Assembly: GCA_022749755.1 (NCBI GenBank)
Contig: CM040446.1
Span: 9,944,367 to 10,008,366 of the forward strand
DNA length: 64,000 bases
DNA from: Azadirachta indica
Taxonomy: Eukaryota > Streptophyta > Magnoliopsida > Sapindales > Meliaceae
Direction: 5' to 3'
Shown here: piece by piece, positions 23,786-36,182 of the stretch
Layout: each line of letters starts with the position of its first letter
How positions within the stretch are numbered: the first letter of the stretch is position 1
The notes under the pieces: generated by a model
Database searches by the model: none
What the model was told of the DNA's origin: nothing
The model's input: the letters and a program-made list of their open reading frames with translations, nothing else
Translations under genes and position numbers: made by a program

Positions 23786-25645
23786 TTCCAATAGGTTGAA
23801 TATTTCATGAGAATATCTTCTAATTTCCCTCCATTAATGGTTTTCATAACCCTTCTCAATACCCTCTCCTGGACTCACCTTCCTCACACCACAGAAAAGC
23901 TTAGTCGTCATTTCATTCCACACAAACCTGTAAGTAAATGGTATAAGCTTGCATTTTTTTGAGCATCTTTGCTGTTGCAAAATCTCCATTATATACCTCG
24001 CTTTTGCTTTTGATGACTCATCTGTTGGTCTTATCTTCATTCCCTCCATGAATATTGGAATCTGCTCAAATATCAGATAGCAATTTTCCTTAGCTTTAGG
24101 AAGAAGTAATTGCAATTTAGGCTAGAAAGAATAATCAGGATTTGTTGGGCCGGCAACGCGAGTTAAGTTAAGCAGTGATCCATCTACAGCTACGTAAAGT
24201 GTTTTTTCTCTGTGACTTGGCAGACAATATTTCTTCACTTCTTCTCTTATGTTTTCCTCTGGGAAAGAGCCACCATATAAGTTGCAGACATTAGTTTCAG
24301 TATCTCAATGGCTTCGGCACTTTTTCTTGCTGAAATTACACCAAGAGAATCACGTCTTGATTGCGTCGTTCAGCACTTTGTAGGTGAGGTGTATCAGGCT
24401 TTGCCAAGTACTGAAGCTCGGGACAAAATGCAACCATTCCTATTTCTACATCTTTGAATCCACAGTGCAAGCTAGGATTAGGCCCACCACTCAAATTAGA
24501 AGGCAATCGGAAATAAGTTCAGAGAACTGAGCAAACATGACTTTTCCTATTGCTGCAATGAAAATCCTCAGATTATCCACAGAAACATCAATTGGTGTCC
24601 CTAGGAAATTCCCACCATGGACAGCAAGTTGTAACAACTTCAATTTGTGGCCCGAGCCACTGTGGAGAGGTTCTGGCAGAATATTTGTCTTGTTTAGGCT
24701 TGGTATGTAGGTCTTTATCGTGGCCAATTTTTGCTTCTTTTTCATATAATCACTTTGTTCCAGCAGGAACTCCATTTGTAGAAGCCGATTTTATCTAAGC
24801 AGGATGGTGCTTGAGCTCACAAGTTAAAGGGTCAGTAAGCTCAGGCTTGCCATGCATGACTTCACAGGAAAAAGCAGATAGAACTTGTGCACGAGGAGAC
24901 AGAATTTTGGCATCAAAACAAACCTTTGCAGCTACAGCCGAATCAACAGCCAGCTGTTCCATTAACCGGAGCTAAATCCTTTGCTTGTAACACGAAAAGA
25001 GTTGGACTTCCAGCCATCTTCAGAGCTTCGACAGCTGCTATCTCATGACCTTCAATGGTAACTATCTCTGAATTATGCCTGCCTGTTACCAACCCAGCAA
25101 CATAAGACAATCGCACAAGATCCCCTGAAGCAAAGGAAGTTTAGGGATCAAATTTTTTTATTCATCAACTTTGCCATGGCCTCAAGTATATCCCAAAAGA
25201 TGCCAGAATAGCCTTGCACGAATGAGCATTGCTGCCTTTGAGTAACTTGAAGGGAGTTATTCTTTACTGATCACTCAGCATTTAGAAAACGAATAAGCTC
25301 CGTCTGAAGCTGATAAGTTCCGTTGGCACGACTATGTTAAGTGGCACCAAAACATGTAGTAACACCATAAAGTGTCAGTTCCAAGCGAGATATTCTCAGA
25401 AACCCAGTTGGCACTTTTAGCCACGCGGTCGGTCGTCACTCAGCAACCTCCTTGTAAAGGTAACTTGAACTTGGTTGCAAAGTGCAATGGCAGTGACCTT
25501 AGCAACAATAAGAGTTGTAACCCTGGATGTCAATGGTTTGAGATTGTTCAAATTGTGAGGCCAAACGATGTACTTCATCAAAATGGGAACATTGGAGAGA
25601 GTCTGCGTCCTTCCAACGTGGCGGCATAGGATATGCAGCAGAAAA
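23785..25645 (-). pseudogene. Phenylalanine ammonia-lyase pseudogene, many frameshifts, no intron
   Basis: Reading the minus strand from about 25640 down to 23785 gives PAL similarity in the right order but in shifting frames. Landmarks are YGVTTCFGAT and ELIRFLNA (about 25350-25270), QGYSGI (about 25220), the ASGD block of the MIO active site (25131-25120), VNGTA (about 24960), [15 protein letters not shown] and [14 protein letters not shown] (24625-24510), [16 protein letters not shown] (about 24345-24290), and YRFVWNE plus VSPGEGIEK (about 23930-23850). PAL normally is an enzyme of about 700 residues that deaminates phenylalanine to cinnamate. Here internal stops, deletions and frameshifts abolish it. 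The usual single intron near GYSGIR is absent, which suggests a retro-copy or an intronless progenitor. Several motifs resemble the gymnosperm-like PAL branch. Confidence 0.85.
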
Positions 25646-26163
25646 GAAATATTATGTGTAATAATAATTAATATATTATACCATAAGATTTTATGCGGAA
25701 TAAAGCATCAATGCCAAACCCAAAACCCAAAGGAGGGAAGAAAAAAGGAAATTAACAAAATTCTAAGCTTGTGAATTGAGCGACCATCAAACCATGGCTA
25801 TAATATGACGTAATTGCGGGAAGCAAAGTCTAAGAGCAGTCTGCTCTTGCATTGGCAATAAAACAGAAAGACAGAATTTTCCCTACAGCTACAGAAACAG
25901 GCTACAAATACATATCCACATTCTTCAATTCTATTCAAGAACGAAGCAAATAGAAAGAAAGAAAGACAATAATTGTTCAGAACCTGAAAACCTGTTGACA
26001 TATATATATATATCCGAATGACACTCTACACTAAGCTAGCTGGCCAACATCAAACATGGCATGATACAGAAAACCTGACCAACTAAACCAACAGTTAGCT
26101 GACCCTTTTACCATCCACAACTTTACAAGATAAAGTAAACCAGCAACCTATTTTGTTTATTTA
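25646..26163. other. Spacer between PAL pseudogene and Alfin-like gene (3' UTR of the latter)
   Basis: The part adjoining 26163 is probably the 3' UTR of the minus-strand Alfin-like gene. A short (TA)n lies at 26000-26012. No other feature is supported. Confidence 0.5.
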
Positions 26164-29100
26164 TTAAGGCCTTGCTCTCTTGTTGCTGCACGAAGGACAC
26201 TTGTACTGCTTGATGTGCTCAGCCCTAGCTGGAGTTATTTTCACACACTTTCCATGGAACCACTTCTCACAAATGTCACAACATATCCAGAACTCATCTG
26301 TAGCATAGTTCTCTCCACATGCCCCACATAACGTATCTCCATGCTCTTCTTCATCCTCTTCATCGACTCCCTCTTCCTCATCTTTTGGCTGTACACTCTT
26401 TGAATATTTGCCAGATTCAGAAGACCGCTGTTTTCATATCCATCAAACAAATAGAAATGCAAAAATGACATGAAAATGAGATGACATATCAATGTCAAAG
26501 ATGGGCAATTTACCCTAAATCTATCTAATGAGATGATATATCAAGATAAAAGATGAGCAATTTATCCTAAATCAGTCTATCAGTCAATCATGACAAAGCA
26601 ATATACAAGTCATTGAAAACAGTCTTGAAAAAAGAAATTAGCATAGAAATACAAATTAACCAAATCCAATTAAGCTCAGTTTACTGAGCCCACACATATC
26701 CCATTCGTTCTTGCCAGCTCAATAAGGATCTCTAACCTTAATGAAATAAATGGCATAGAACTACATCTGTTCAATAGGTATCCTGGATAATGGAATAAAA
26801 AATTAGACCTGCAAATGCTAAAATACACTGATGTATCTTGGTATTGAAGTATGAGAGGGTTTTACTAATAAAAAAAAGTTCCTGTACTAGAACTGAAAGT
26901 AAATGTCCATAATACTAGTTACCAGTAATAACACAACACCTTATTTGTCTTCACCTGGACACATCAGATTGAATAGTAAGAATTCCATAAAGTCCTAGGA
27001 TGACTTCCTATTATAACAAGTGACTTTAGATGCTCAAATCAATATAATGCCAAAGCTTACATTGCAACCTTGAGGAAAGAAAAACAATAGATATATGCCC
27101 ACTATTGTCTAGATAAGCATATTCGTAGATTTATTCACAGCAAAAAGTAAAATGATAAAATATCCATGCCACAAATTATTTTAATTATAATTACATCTGA
27201 ATATCACTATAAGATCATTACAGATTTTTGGCCTAGCCAGTCTGTGTTTGAAAATTTGGGGGTGGCATGTCCTGGAAACAGCCGGATCCTTCAGCAACAT
27301 TTTGCTGAATGTGGCTGTTCCCAAGACTCAAATCCACACTCTTACACCATTGGATCAGGCAGTTGCGCCTGATGGCTACATAATAGGGGCCAAACATTTT
27401 ACATTCTTCATGAATTATCAAAGGCTAAGAATGAATACAACAGTAATGTATAAAATTTGACATTTTCTAACAAATATTACAGACTTGTTTCATGTAACTA
27501 GTAAAAGAATAAAAAAGAAAATTGTGATTTTTTTACCCCTTTAGAGCTTGATTTAGATTTGGTGCTGCTGTGATTTGAAACTGATGATTTCTCCTTTGTC
27601 TGTTTCTTTGGACTCCCAGTTACAACCTCAAATATTGTTGGGAGGTCATTGATCATTGTGAAGAGACGTTTCCTGCGCAGATAATTGCAGTTTATTTGTA
27701 GAAGATCAAACATTAGAATTCAAATCATGGGCATACATATTACAAAGTTCAGAAAATCCAACATTTTAGTACAGACAACTTCCACAGATTTCAGCATATA
27801 CTCAATTTTTATCATTGTTTCTTTTAAATTCAAACAAAAGCTTAAGTTAAAAAGTATAAACTCTTTGAAGCAGTTTATAAACTTTTGCATAACTCCAAAT
27901 TGTAGTTAAAACTTTAAATAAGTAAGGACTATCATAAGAATTAAAACTCAATATCAAAGACATGTGCATACATGATTTGATGGGTGAATAAATGTCATGA
28001 GCACAAGAAGTATAAGATTAATCTAGAGATTTATGACCCAAAATCATGACAATCTTGCAAGTGCAAGAAGGAACCATTACCCCATCCATGCTAAGGACCA
28101 ATGAAACTATGTTTTCTACAAATTTTGCCATTATTAATAGTTTTCTTCTAGTACTAAACAATGCTACCATACGGAAAATCTATTCACAAACAAAATTTAT
28201 GTACACTACATGGTTTGCAGCTAAAACCCAAATTTTGATTAACTGTCTTCAGGTTCAATTAATTTATTGGATTTAAAACATACGTATTGAAACATTCATA
28301 CATAATTAAAAACACAGTTTGGGACCATAAAACCGAAGAGGGTAGAGGAAAAAACATATACCTGTCAGCTTTATCGAAACCAAATCTAGCGCCAAAATAG
28401 AAAGCCACAGCGAGTAACCATGCATCACTGTGAACAGCAACCAGAGACAACCAGTCCTTTTCCTGCATTCCATCTCTGGCAAAGTTAATACCTAGAGCAG
28501 GCTCTGGGAGCTCTGGAGGGACTTCTTCAGCAGGTAAATTAACTTCCCATAGTTCATTAGGGTATCCATACAGGCAAAGATTTTCCTTCTCTGAAATGTG
28601 CAAGAGTCAGTCAAATACAACAATGATCAGTTACCCACAAAAAGGCGGGGAAAAAAAAAAAAAGAAGAAATGCAGTGGAACTACTTTGCACAAAAAGACA
28701 TCTCACCTTTCAATGGAGAAACACTTCATAAAACTAACTTACACACCAGTGCCTAAACACAACCATTGACAACTCTGACAGAATAAGAATACAGAGACTT
28801 CTCAGGATTTCTGGGCCACAGTTTCAAACTTGGGTTTGCAAAGTGAAGTTCTACCAAAGAATCAACAAAAAGAAAAAAAAAAAATTACAGACTCCATGGT
28901 TGGTTATGCCTAGACACTTTTCAAACTCAAAGAGAAGTAAACAATGGCAAGTGCATGGCTAATACAGCATGAATTGGCTAATATGAAAACATCAACACCT
29001 GGATGATCAAGAAGCAGTTTTTGATAATGGACAATGTTCTAAAGCCGTAATTCTATTTTGCAGTGAAGGACATTTGTTTGGTGGCTAGTCCATCTTGCTC

Positions 29101-29662
29101 CCAATAAGGTGGGTTCAGTAATTTTTGTTTGACAGGTTTTACAAACAGATCACTTTCAACATTGGTATTCATAAGACATCAGAATGAAGCAATGCAAAAT
29201 ATAGACTATAAACTGAATCATATAAATCCATGAAGAAGCTTCACACAAACATACACCCAACCAACGCCAAGTTGAAATTCCAACAGGAATAAATAACCAC
29301 AGAAACATATAAACATTTCAGCAGTTAAAAATGTTGGGTTAGGAAAGAAAAAAGAGAGAGAAATAGAAAAAACCCTTACCGGGATCACACTGATGATAAA
29401 ATTCCTCAACATCTGGAAAAACAGAAAAGAAATACAATAAAATGATTAGCGTTAGAACAAAAAACAGAACAGAAACCACAGAGAAACCCTAAATCATCTA
29501 TTCTGAAACTTGTTATTAAAAGAAAGAAGTAAAACTGAGGGGAAAAAGAAGGAAATAAAACGGACCAGTAGTCAGAGCCTTAATCATGCCGGCTCTACGA
29601 CCCTTTAAATCCCTGAAAACCTCCTCCACAGTTCGGAGATTGTACTGTGCTCCTCCGTCCAT
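26164..29662 (-). CDS. AL5: Alfin-like PHD-finger protein (AL5-like)
   Basis: Nuclear histone reader; Alfin-like PHD fingers are known to bind H3K4me2/3 and link to stress and germination genes. Five exons on the minus strand: 29662-29566, 29412-29380, 28590-28362, 27672-27537, 26427-26164. They join in phase to 252 residues, the family size. Residues 1 to about 135 form the Alfin N-terminal domain ([50 protein letters not shown]). A Ser/Lys-rich and then acidic linker follows. The PHD has all eight zinc ligands: C199, C202, C215, C218, H223, C226, C242, C245, with Y206 and W221 as likely aromatic-cage residues. Two adjacent TAA stops end the frame. The AL5 assignment within the family rests on neighbourhood, not on diagnostic residues. 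Confidence 0.94.
27235..27395 (-). repeat. SINE-like fragment with strong hairpin in an Alfin-like intron
   Basis: On the minus strand this reads GGATTTGAGTCTTGGGAACAGCC, resembling the box-B-to-body junction of plant Au-type SINEs. The segment 27274-27322 can fold into a hairpin: GGAAACAGCC pairs with GGCTGTTCC, and TTCAGCAA pairs with TTGCTGAA. It is less AT-rich than the rest of the intron. The SINE identity is tentative. Confidence 0.4.
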
Positions 29663-30640
29663 CTCCGTACAGTTACACTTCGATATTCGACAGTCGGAGA
29701 AATCACAAAAGAGATTTAAAGAAGAAAAAATATAGAGAGAGACTCCGGAAAAAATAAAATGTTTTAGAGGGTAACAATAACAGACACTTTGGTAGCAGCA
29801 TCAGCAGACTCAAATAGATTAGGCGAATTTTTATACAAAGGAGGGAAAATAAATAAATAAATAAATAAAAATATAATATAATATTACAGAAGAGAAGATG
29901 TTTTAATGTTTTTAGTCTGACGTGGATGATAAAAACCCGTAACACACACGTGTCATCGGATCTTTGGTTTCAATCTCTGCCACGTAGAGCCACAGGCTGA
30001 TGGAACTAACGGATTTGAGTCCGACTCTCAACTGGATTTCAGTTAATAGGAGAGCTCCGGTTCAGACCATTTCATTGCAAATTGCAGATTGCAGATTGCA
30101 GATTGCAAATTGCAAATTGCAAATGAGTACTGCTGATGGGACGGCTAAGAATCGGATCGCATGCCTGCCGTACACGTGTCCCGGTATGTTAACTTTTTGA
30201 CTCAATGAATCTCCAAGACTGAGTTTCCCCGAGCTTCTTGTTAACTCAGACTCGGGTCCTTATAGTAATAAGGGGGTGCGCAGTTTATTATCTTACGCAC
30301 CGGAGGCTTTGTTTAGATGAGATCCGTGGGATGGTTGCCTTCGTTTGGACATGGGCCCACGGAGCATAGTGTACTAAGTTGTTTGTTCGCTCGCTTGTTT
30401 CTGCAGTTTATATTATAATAATAAAAATATATAATAATAATAATAATAATATAGGCTTCGAAACTAGGAAAGGAATGCTTTCAATAACGAATAGGCGTAC
30501 GCCACTGTTAGCCACTATTAAGAGAAGAATTCACTTGTATTCTACTTCTAGGCCTACGTGGCATTTAAACGTAATCGTTTTAGAAGCTACAACGCCTAGC
30601 ATCGTTGTAAATACTGTTCACCGGATGGCGTGCTTAATTA
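29663..30640 (-). promoter_or_regulatory. Promoter region of the Alfin-like gene with two ACACGTGTC sites
   Basis: G-box/ABRE cores CACGTG at 29947-29952 and 30173-30178 have identical ACACGTGTC contexts, about 285 and 510 bases upstream of the start codon. Between them lies a seven-base tandem array (GCAAATT/GCAGATT, about 30076-30124). ABRE-type sites fit abscisic-acid or stress control, which is an inference. Farther out is an (ATA/AAT)n tract near 30416-30452. Confidence 0.5.
30076..30124. repeat. Seven-base tandem repeat (GCAAATT/GCAGATT)
   Basis: Seven consecutive copies of a 7-mer alternating between two variants, in the upstream region of the Alfin-like gene. Confidence 0.85.
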
Positions 30641-30910
30641 GGATTCAAACTTTTTAAACCCAACTGGACTTAGTTTAATAAAAAATTTTTAAATCTAATT
30701 TCTTCTAATAAAAAATATTTACATCTAATCTAAGTCAATACAAACACATTATAAAATATACATCATATCATAAAATTTAACTGAATTCGATTTAATTAAA
30801 AAAATTTTAAAATTTGATCAGATTCAATTTGATACAAACATATTATAAAATATATGATTGTAATGTTGATTCTATTTAATTTAATAAGATAATAAAATAA
30901 AACAATATAA

Positions 30911-31135
30911 TGTGGAGGAAAACAAAAAAAAAATTCTCATTGATAATTTTAAAAGTATAGCTTTAGGAATATATACAACAACAAAAGAAAAATAATTGAA
31001 ACCCGACTTTATGAAAGCGCTACAAATCAGGGGTTTCTTATATTCCAGTGCTAAAACATTTCTAGGTAATGTATAACTATATAGAACTGGGTATGCATGG
31101 TTTTCTCATATATAAAAAAAAGTGTATTTTCCGCA
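30911..31135 (-). repeat. 3' LTR of the copia element
   Basis: Lies directly after the RNase H end and a purine run (AAGGGAGAG on the minus strand). It starts TG and ends CA in the element's orientation. It is similar to 38536-38696 but longer, owing to insertions and deletions. Confidence 0.6.
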
Positions 31136-34100
31136 CTCTCCCTTAACTTGTTGAAGATATAATCTATTCTTAAGTTGTCAATGATGTCTTGAAACGAATA
31201 ATTGGCTAATCCTTTCATCAAGAAATCGGCTCCGATAGACATATATGATGTCCATATCAAGCTACTGTCTAACTTCTCCTTTATAAAATATATGTTTACT
31301 TCCACATGCTTGGTTTTGTTGTGTTATATCAGGTTATGTGCAATATTAATAGCTAACTTATTCTTGCAATAACGTCTTATTGGTGTCTCCCATTTAACCT
31401 TTAAGTCCTCTATGATCTAGAGCCAAAGCAACTTATAGATTTCTTATGCCACTGCATGGGACTTTGCTTCTACACTAGATGTTGCAATAACATTCTGTTT
31501 CTTATTCCTCCAAGTTACTAAGTTCCCTCCAAGAAAAATACAATATCTTATAGCGAACTTTTGATGAACAATGTAACCCTACATAGTTAGCATCATTGTA
31601 GGCCTCTACTGATAACTTGGTGTCTTTTCTAAACAAAATTTCTTGGAGTTGCTTTCAAGTAGTGTAGGATTTTGTATAAAGCTTAAAGATGAACTCTTTT
31701 CATATTATGCACAAATTGACTCACTATGCTGACTATAAAAGTAATGTTTGGTCTTGTATGTGAGAGATAGATTAGCCTACCATCCAATCTCTAGTACCTA
31801 TTTTATCCATGACTACACATCCTCGCTTGCTTCTCCAACTTATGATTTAGATTAATAGGTGTATTAACTAATTTACATCCTGTTTTAGCTATTTTTTGCA
31901 ATAAGTCAAGAATATATTTTGTTGAAAGACAAAAATTCCCATTTTTGAGTGAGCCACTTTAATTCTTAAAATGTATTTTAGCATTCTAAGCTCCTTTATT
32001 TCAAACACTTTTTTTTTTTTTTACTATTATTTGCAGTTATTACTATATCATCAACATAAACTAGTAAGATAGTTACTCCCTCTGAAGTTGAGTGTTTAAC
32101 CGAATAAGGTGTGGTCACCTTGGCTTTGTTTGTAGCCGACAATCATCATGACTTTGGCATATCTTCTAAACCAAATTTGTGGAGATTTTTTTAGCCCATA
32201 CAAGTCTTTCTTCAATTAATACACTTTGGCCTTTCGAGTGCATATTAAAGCTAGATGGAAGACTTATATAAATTTCTTCTTTGAGGTTTCCATGTAGAAA
32301 ACGCATTTTTCACATTAGATTGTTGCAAGTCTGAGTCAAATAGTGTAGCCAAAGAAGTAGAATTCTCATCGGATTCATCTTGACTACTGGTGCTAAACTC
32401 TCTTGGTAATCCACTCCATATATATGAGTATAGCTTTTGGCAATAAACTTAACTTTGTATCTTCAAAGAACCATTTTGTACTTCACTATAAACACTACTT
32501 GTATCCTACCAAACTTTTCCCTTTAGTGATTCGACTATATTTCAAGTCCTATTTTTTGGAAGTGCTTTTTATCTTGACCTTCATGATTTGTTTTTGTTCC
32601 TTATTGTGTATTGCCTTGGCCAAATAAGGTCTAAGGTATGACCATGATGTTTAGGTTGGTGACAAAAATTTTATGAGATGATGACAATTTGTCATGGGAC
32701 ACAAAGTAAGAAATTAGATATAAAAGATGTTGAATACATGTTTTTATGCTTTTTTTAATTGTAATAGGAAGATCTAGATCATTAACAAACTTTGTAAAAA
32801 TTTTGGGAGAAGATTAGTATTTAGCTTACAAGAAATGGTAGGTTCAGACTTTTAAACTCGAGATTTGGCGATAATTGGCCTTTTTTCTTAAGTAAACTAA
32901 ATTCTGATTGTATAAAATTAGAAACTTACTTCCCTAAAGTCGGAGTTTTAGGGTTATAACTTGAGGGTTCAAGAATTTGTCAATGGTTAGACATGGGTGA
33001 CTATTTAAACACATAGAGGGGCAAGTCAAGTAAGAACAAATTTCTTATATCCTTATATTCCATAAATGATGTCTCTCTCTAAAGATAAGGATGGGTGAAA
33101 TAGCTTTCATATTCAACAAAAATGACATCTAAAGAGATTTTCAACTTGGTGGAGAAAAACATTTGTAACCCTTTTGAGAGATGAGTCCATACCAAAAAAG
33201 TACTTTCTGCCTCTTAGATTAGATTTTTCTTTGTTATAAGTAAGGACATGGACAAATGAGACACAACAAAATATTTTTGGAATAGGTCCACTAAATATAG
33301 TAATGTGTAGGAAGTATTTAAAAAGTATTTCTTTTCGGCTTTTGCATACCACAATTCTATAGGGCAATCGATTTATAGGATAAGCAAAATTAAGAACTAC
33401 TTTCTACTAATATGGTTTTAGAACATTTTTCTAAAATAGAAAGCTCTTGTGAAAGTAAGGAGATGATTTTATTTCTTTTTAGCAACCCTAGTTTGCTGGG
33501 GAATACTAACAAAAGAAGATTCATGGATAAGACCTTTATTTTAAAATAAGGAGAAAAACTTGACTAAAGTAATCCTTTGCATTATCAAAACTAAATTTCT
33601 TAATTGTAACTCCAAATTATATGTTGACCATTTTGTGAAAGTTGGGAAATATAAAACTGCCATTAGATTTTTGTTTGAGAAGAAATATCCAAGTTACTCT
33701 AGTGCAATCATCTTTAAATAAAACAAACCATCCTAAGCTTGAATTATTAGGAATTATGAAAGGACCTCTAATTGTTGTTATGAATTAAAGCAAAAAAATT
33801 GGTCATCTTTTATTACTTAATGAAAAGAAGGCACAGCAATGCTTTGCATGTTAATAAATGTAACAATGTAATTTTTTTACATCGATTTTTTTGAACAATA
33901 AAAGAAATATAATTTTAAGAATGTTAAATGATGGATGTCCAAGATAGTATAATGAAGCCAAAGCTAGTCTCTTTTTGTGGATGGGATTTTAGAAAAAAAT
34001 GATAAAGGTAATTAATTCTCAATTTTACTTTGACAAAATGGCAACTCAAGATTCTATAATCCATTCTTCTCCTTAGTATGTCCATCATCTTGCTTGAACC

Positions 34101-34470
34101 CTATTCCAGAAATACACAATAAGATGGATAAAAAGTTACATAATAATTCAAGTCTTTGGTAAGTCAATAAATTGAAACAAGATTGGTGGAAAACTTAAGT
34201 AATATATACAAAGTTTTTCAAAACTAGTGATTTATTTAAATACAATTTTTCTTGACTTCCTCAATTGTTAAAGAGTCATTAATAGTGGCAACATTCTTAT
34301 TGTTAGGCTATAGGTTATAGGTATAAAACTTTTGATGAGGAATGAGTCATATGATTTGTAGTTTTGAAGTTGATAACCTAAGAGCTTGAAAGAGAATATC
34401 CCAGACATGATATGCAAGGGAAGGGAAATGCATACTTATTTGAGCGAGAAAACAAGCACCAATAGGTTTT

Positions 34471-35612
34471 TGTTATACCACCAATTTATAGATATTAAAA
34501 GATTATATATTATTAAAATTTGAACTTTAAATTTTAGATTTTGAGTTCTCAATTCAAGACATTATAGGAATTTTGATTTTTGAATGCAAACATTTGGCCG
34601 TAAATAAGAGCTACCACCTCCCTTCTCATTATTGTGTTTGCTTCTTTCAACTTCTAGTCACTACAATTTTTTTTCTATTATTACTACCTTTTAGAGAAAA
34701 GATTCTTGGTTGCTATTTATTCTTGGAGTATAGGTGATACTTTGGTTAAGCATAGAAGTACATAGTGTTTTGCTATAGTTCGAGCTAAGTAAATTTTTGT
34801 ATGATGTACTTTTGTTCTTTTTGAAAAAAGATTATGAAAACTTGTTATGTACGCATGTGAATGATTTCATAAAATGTGTTCTTAACGAAACTATATATCT
34901 TTTAAACTTTTAAATTATTCGTAACAACTAAATATTTTATATGAAATATAAATGAAGATTTTTATTGATTGTTTTATACATGAAAATATGTTTGTATTAA
35001 ATATTTTTACTCATTGTCTATGGATATGATTATTGATATTGTTTAATTACAATTATTATATCATTTTGTTACAGTTATTATTATTTTGTTATTGATTGAC
35101 TATCCAAGTCATGATTGTGCACATATTGATTAATTATTGGACTTCGAAAATATTTTGTATAGTTTTAATCGTATACTATGTGACATGAGTTAATGAGTTA
35201 AATGAATATTTGTAATCATGCTTATATATTTTTGAGATGTTTTACAAGTAATGGTTTATGCATAAATATTTTTAAAAAGAATAAATGTTATAAACGAATT
35301 TATTTATCAAGTTGATGGCTCACCCCTTGTCATTAATATTTTATATATTGAAATTTTGAATAGTTGAATTATGAGCTAATAGAGATTTTCAATTAAACTT
35401 AGACTATTGAAAAGATCGAAATTAGTATCAAGTTAAATTTCGAGTATTGTATTTAATCTTAAGGAATATTATTTTGAATTTTTAACAATATAATTGTACA
35501 TTAAGGTTTATTAATTCTTTTAAAGTTTTCAATTGTATATTGAAATTTTGGAATTTTGGATTTCATTTCAAATTTGTCATATGTTTTGGTACGACAAATT
35601 TGGGGTATTACA
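34471..35612 (+). mobile_element. Solo LTR of Ty3/gypsy type inserted in the copia element
   Basis: It begins TGTTATACCACCAATTTA and ends AAATTTGGGGTATTACA. These near-mirror TG...CA termini are typical of plant gypsy LTRs. GGTTT at 34465-34469 and 35613-35617 looks like the 5-bp target duplication (one extra T on the left). No internal coding region, primer site or second LTR is present, so it is a solo LTR. Confidence 0.7.
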
Positions 35613-35654
35613 GGTTTCTTAAAGGATCGTAAAAGATTTTTCAATTTCTTAACC

Positions 35655-36173
35655 TCTTCTATGTTAACCTCATTTTGCTTACTATCACTAGAATTCATTC
35701 CCTCTTATGAAGGGTTTTATTTTATACGAGAATTGGTGAATTTTGCTTGAGTTCTCAATTGTCTATCTTTCAACCCTTATTCTCTACTTCTAAAACCTTG
35801 TTGTTCACCTTTGAAGCCCTAATCTTTACTTGAAATTCAAGGCTTACCATAAAGTTTCTAGCACTAATCCTTTATGTGTCTTGACTTCTAGTAGTAAGTA
35901 CACTAAAGATCGTTCTTTTTTGTTGTTTTAAATAAATTAACCCGATAATTATGACCTCTTATTTGTAATTTTATTGCTATAGGTTTGACACCCATCCTCT
36001 TGGCATTTGTTGAAGTCATTGTTTAGCCTTCCATTGGTTAAGAATTCAACTAAACTTCATTCTTTCTTCAACGTGGGTTAAAGTTATAATTTTATTTAAA
36101 GAAGGCAGATCTTCCTTCCCTAATACTTTGACCTTACTTAATCAAATTCAATATTCAAACCTACAAGAAATTT
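35655..36173 (-). repeat. Copia gag fragment, copy B
   Basis: On the minus strand this encodes a gag-like stretch (FLVGLN-like start, LGKEDLPSLNE). It is a direct repeat of 37477-37990 at roughly 85-90 percent identity by eye. The two were adjacent before the Mutator-like element inserted at their junction. Confidence 0.7.
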
Positions 36174-36182
36174 TTAATTAAG

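Noticed and set aside
25372..25774. Plus-strand ORFs over the PAL relic
   Set aside because: They are the antisense of PAL-derived sequence, and the minus strand carries the recognisable motifs.
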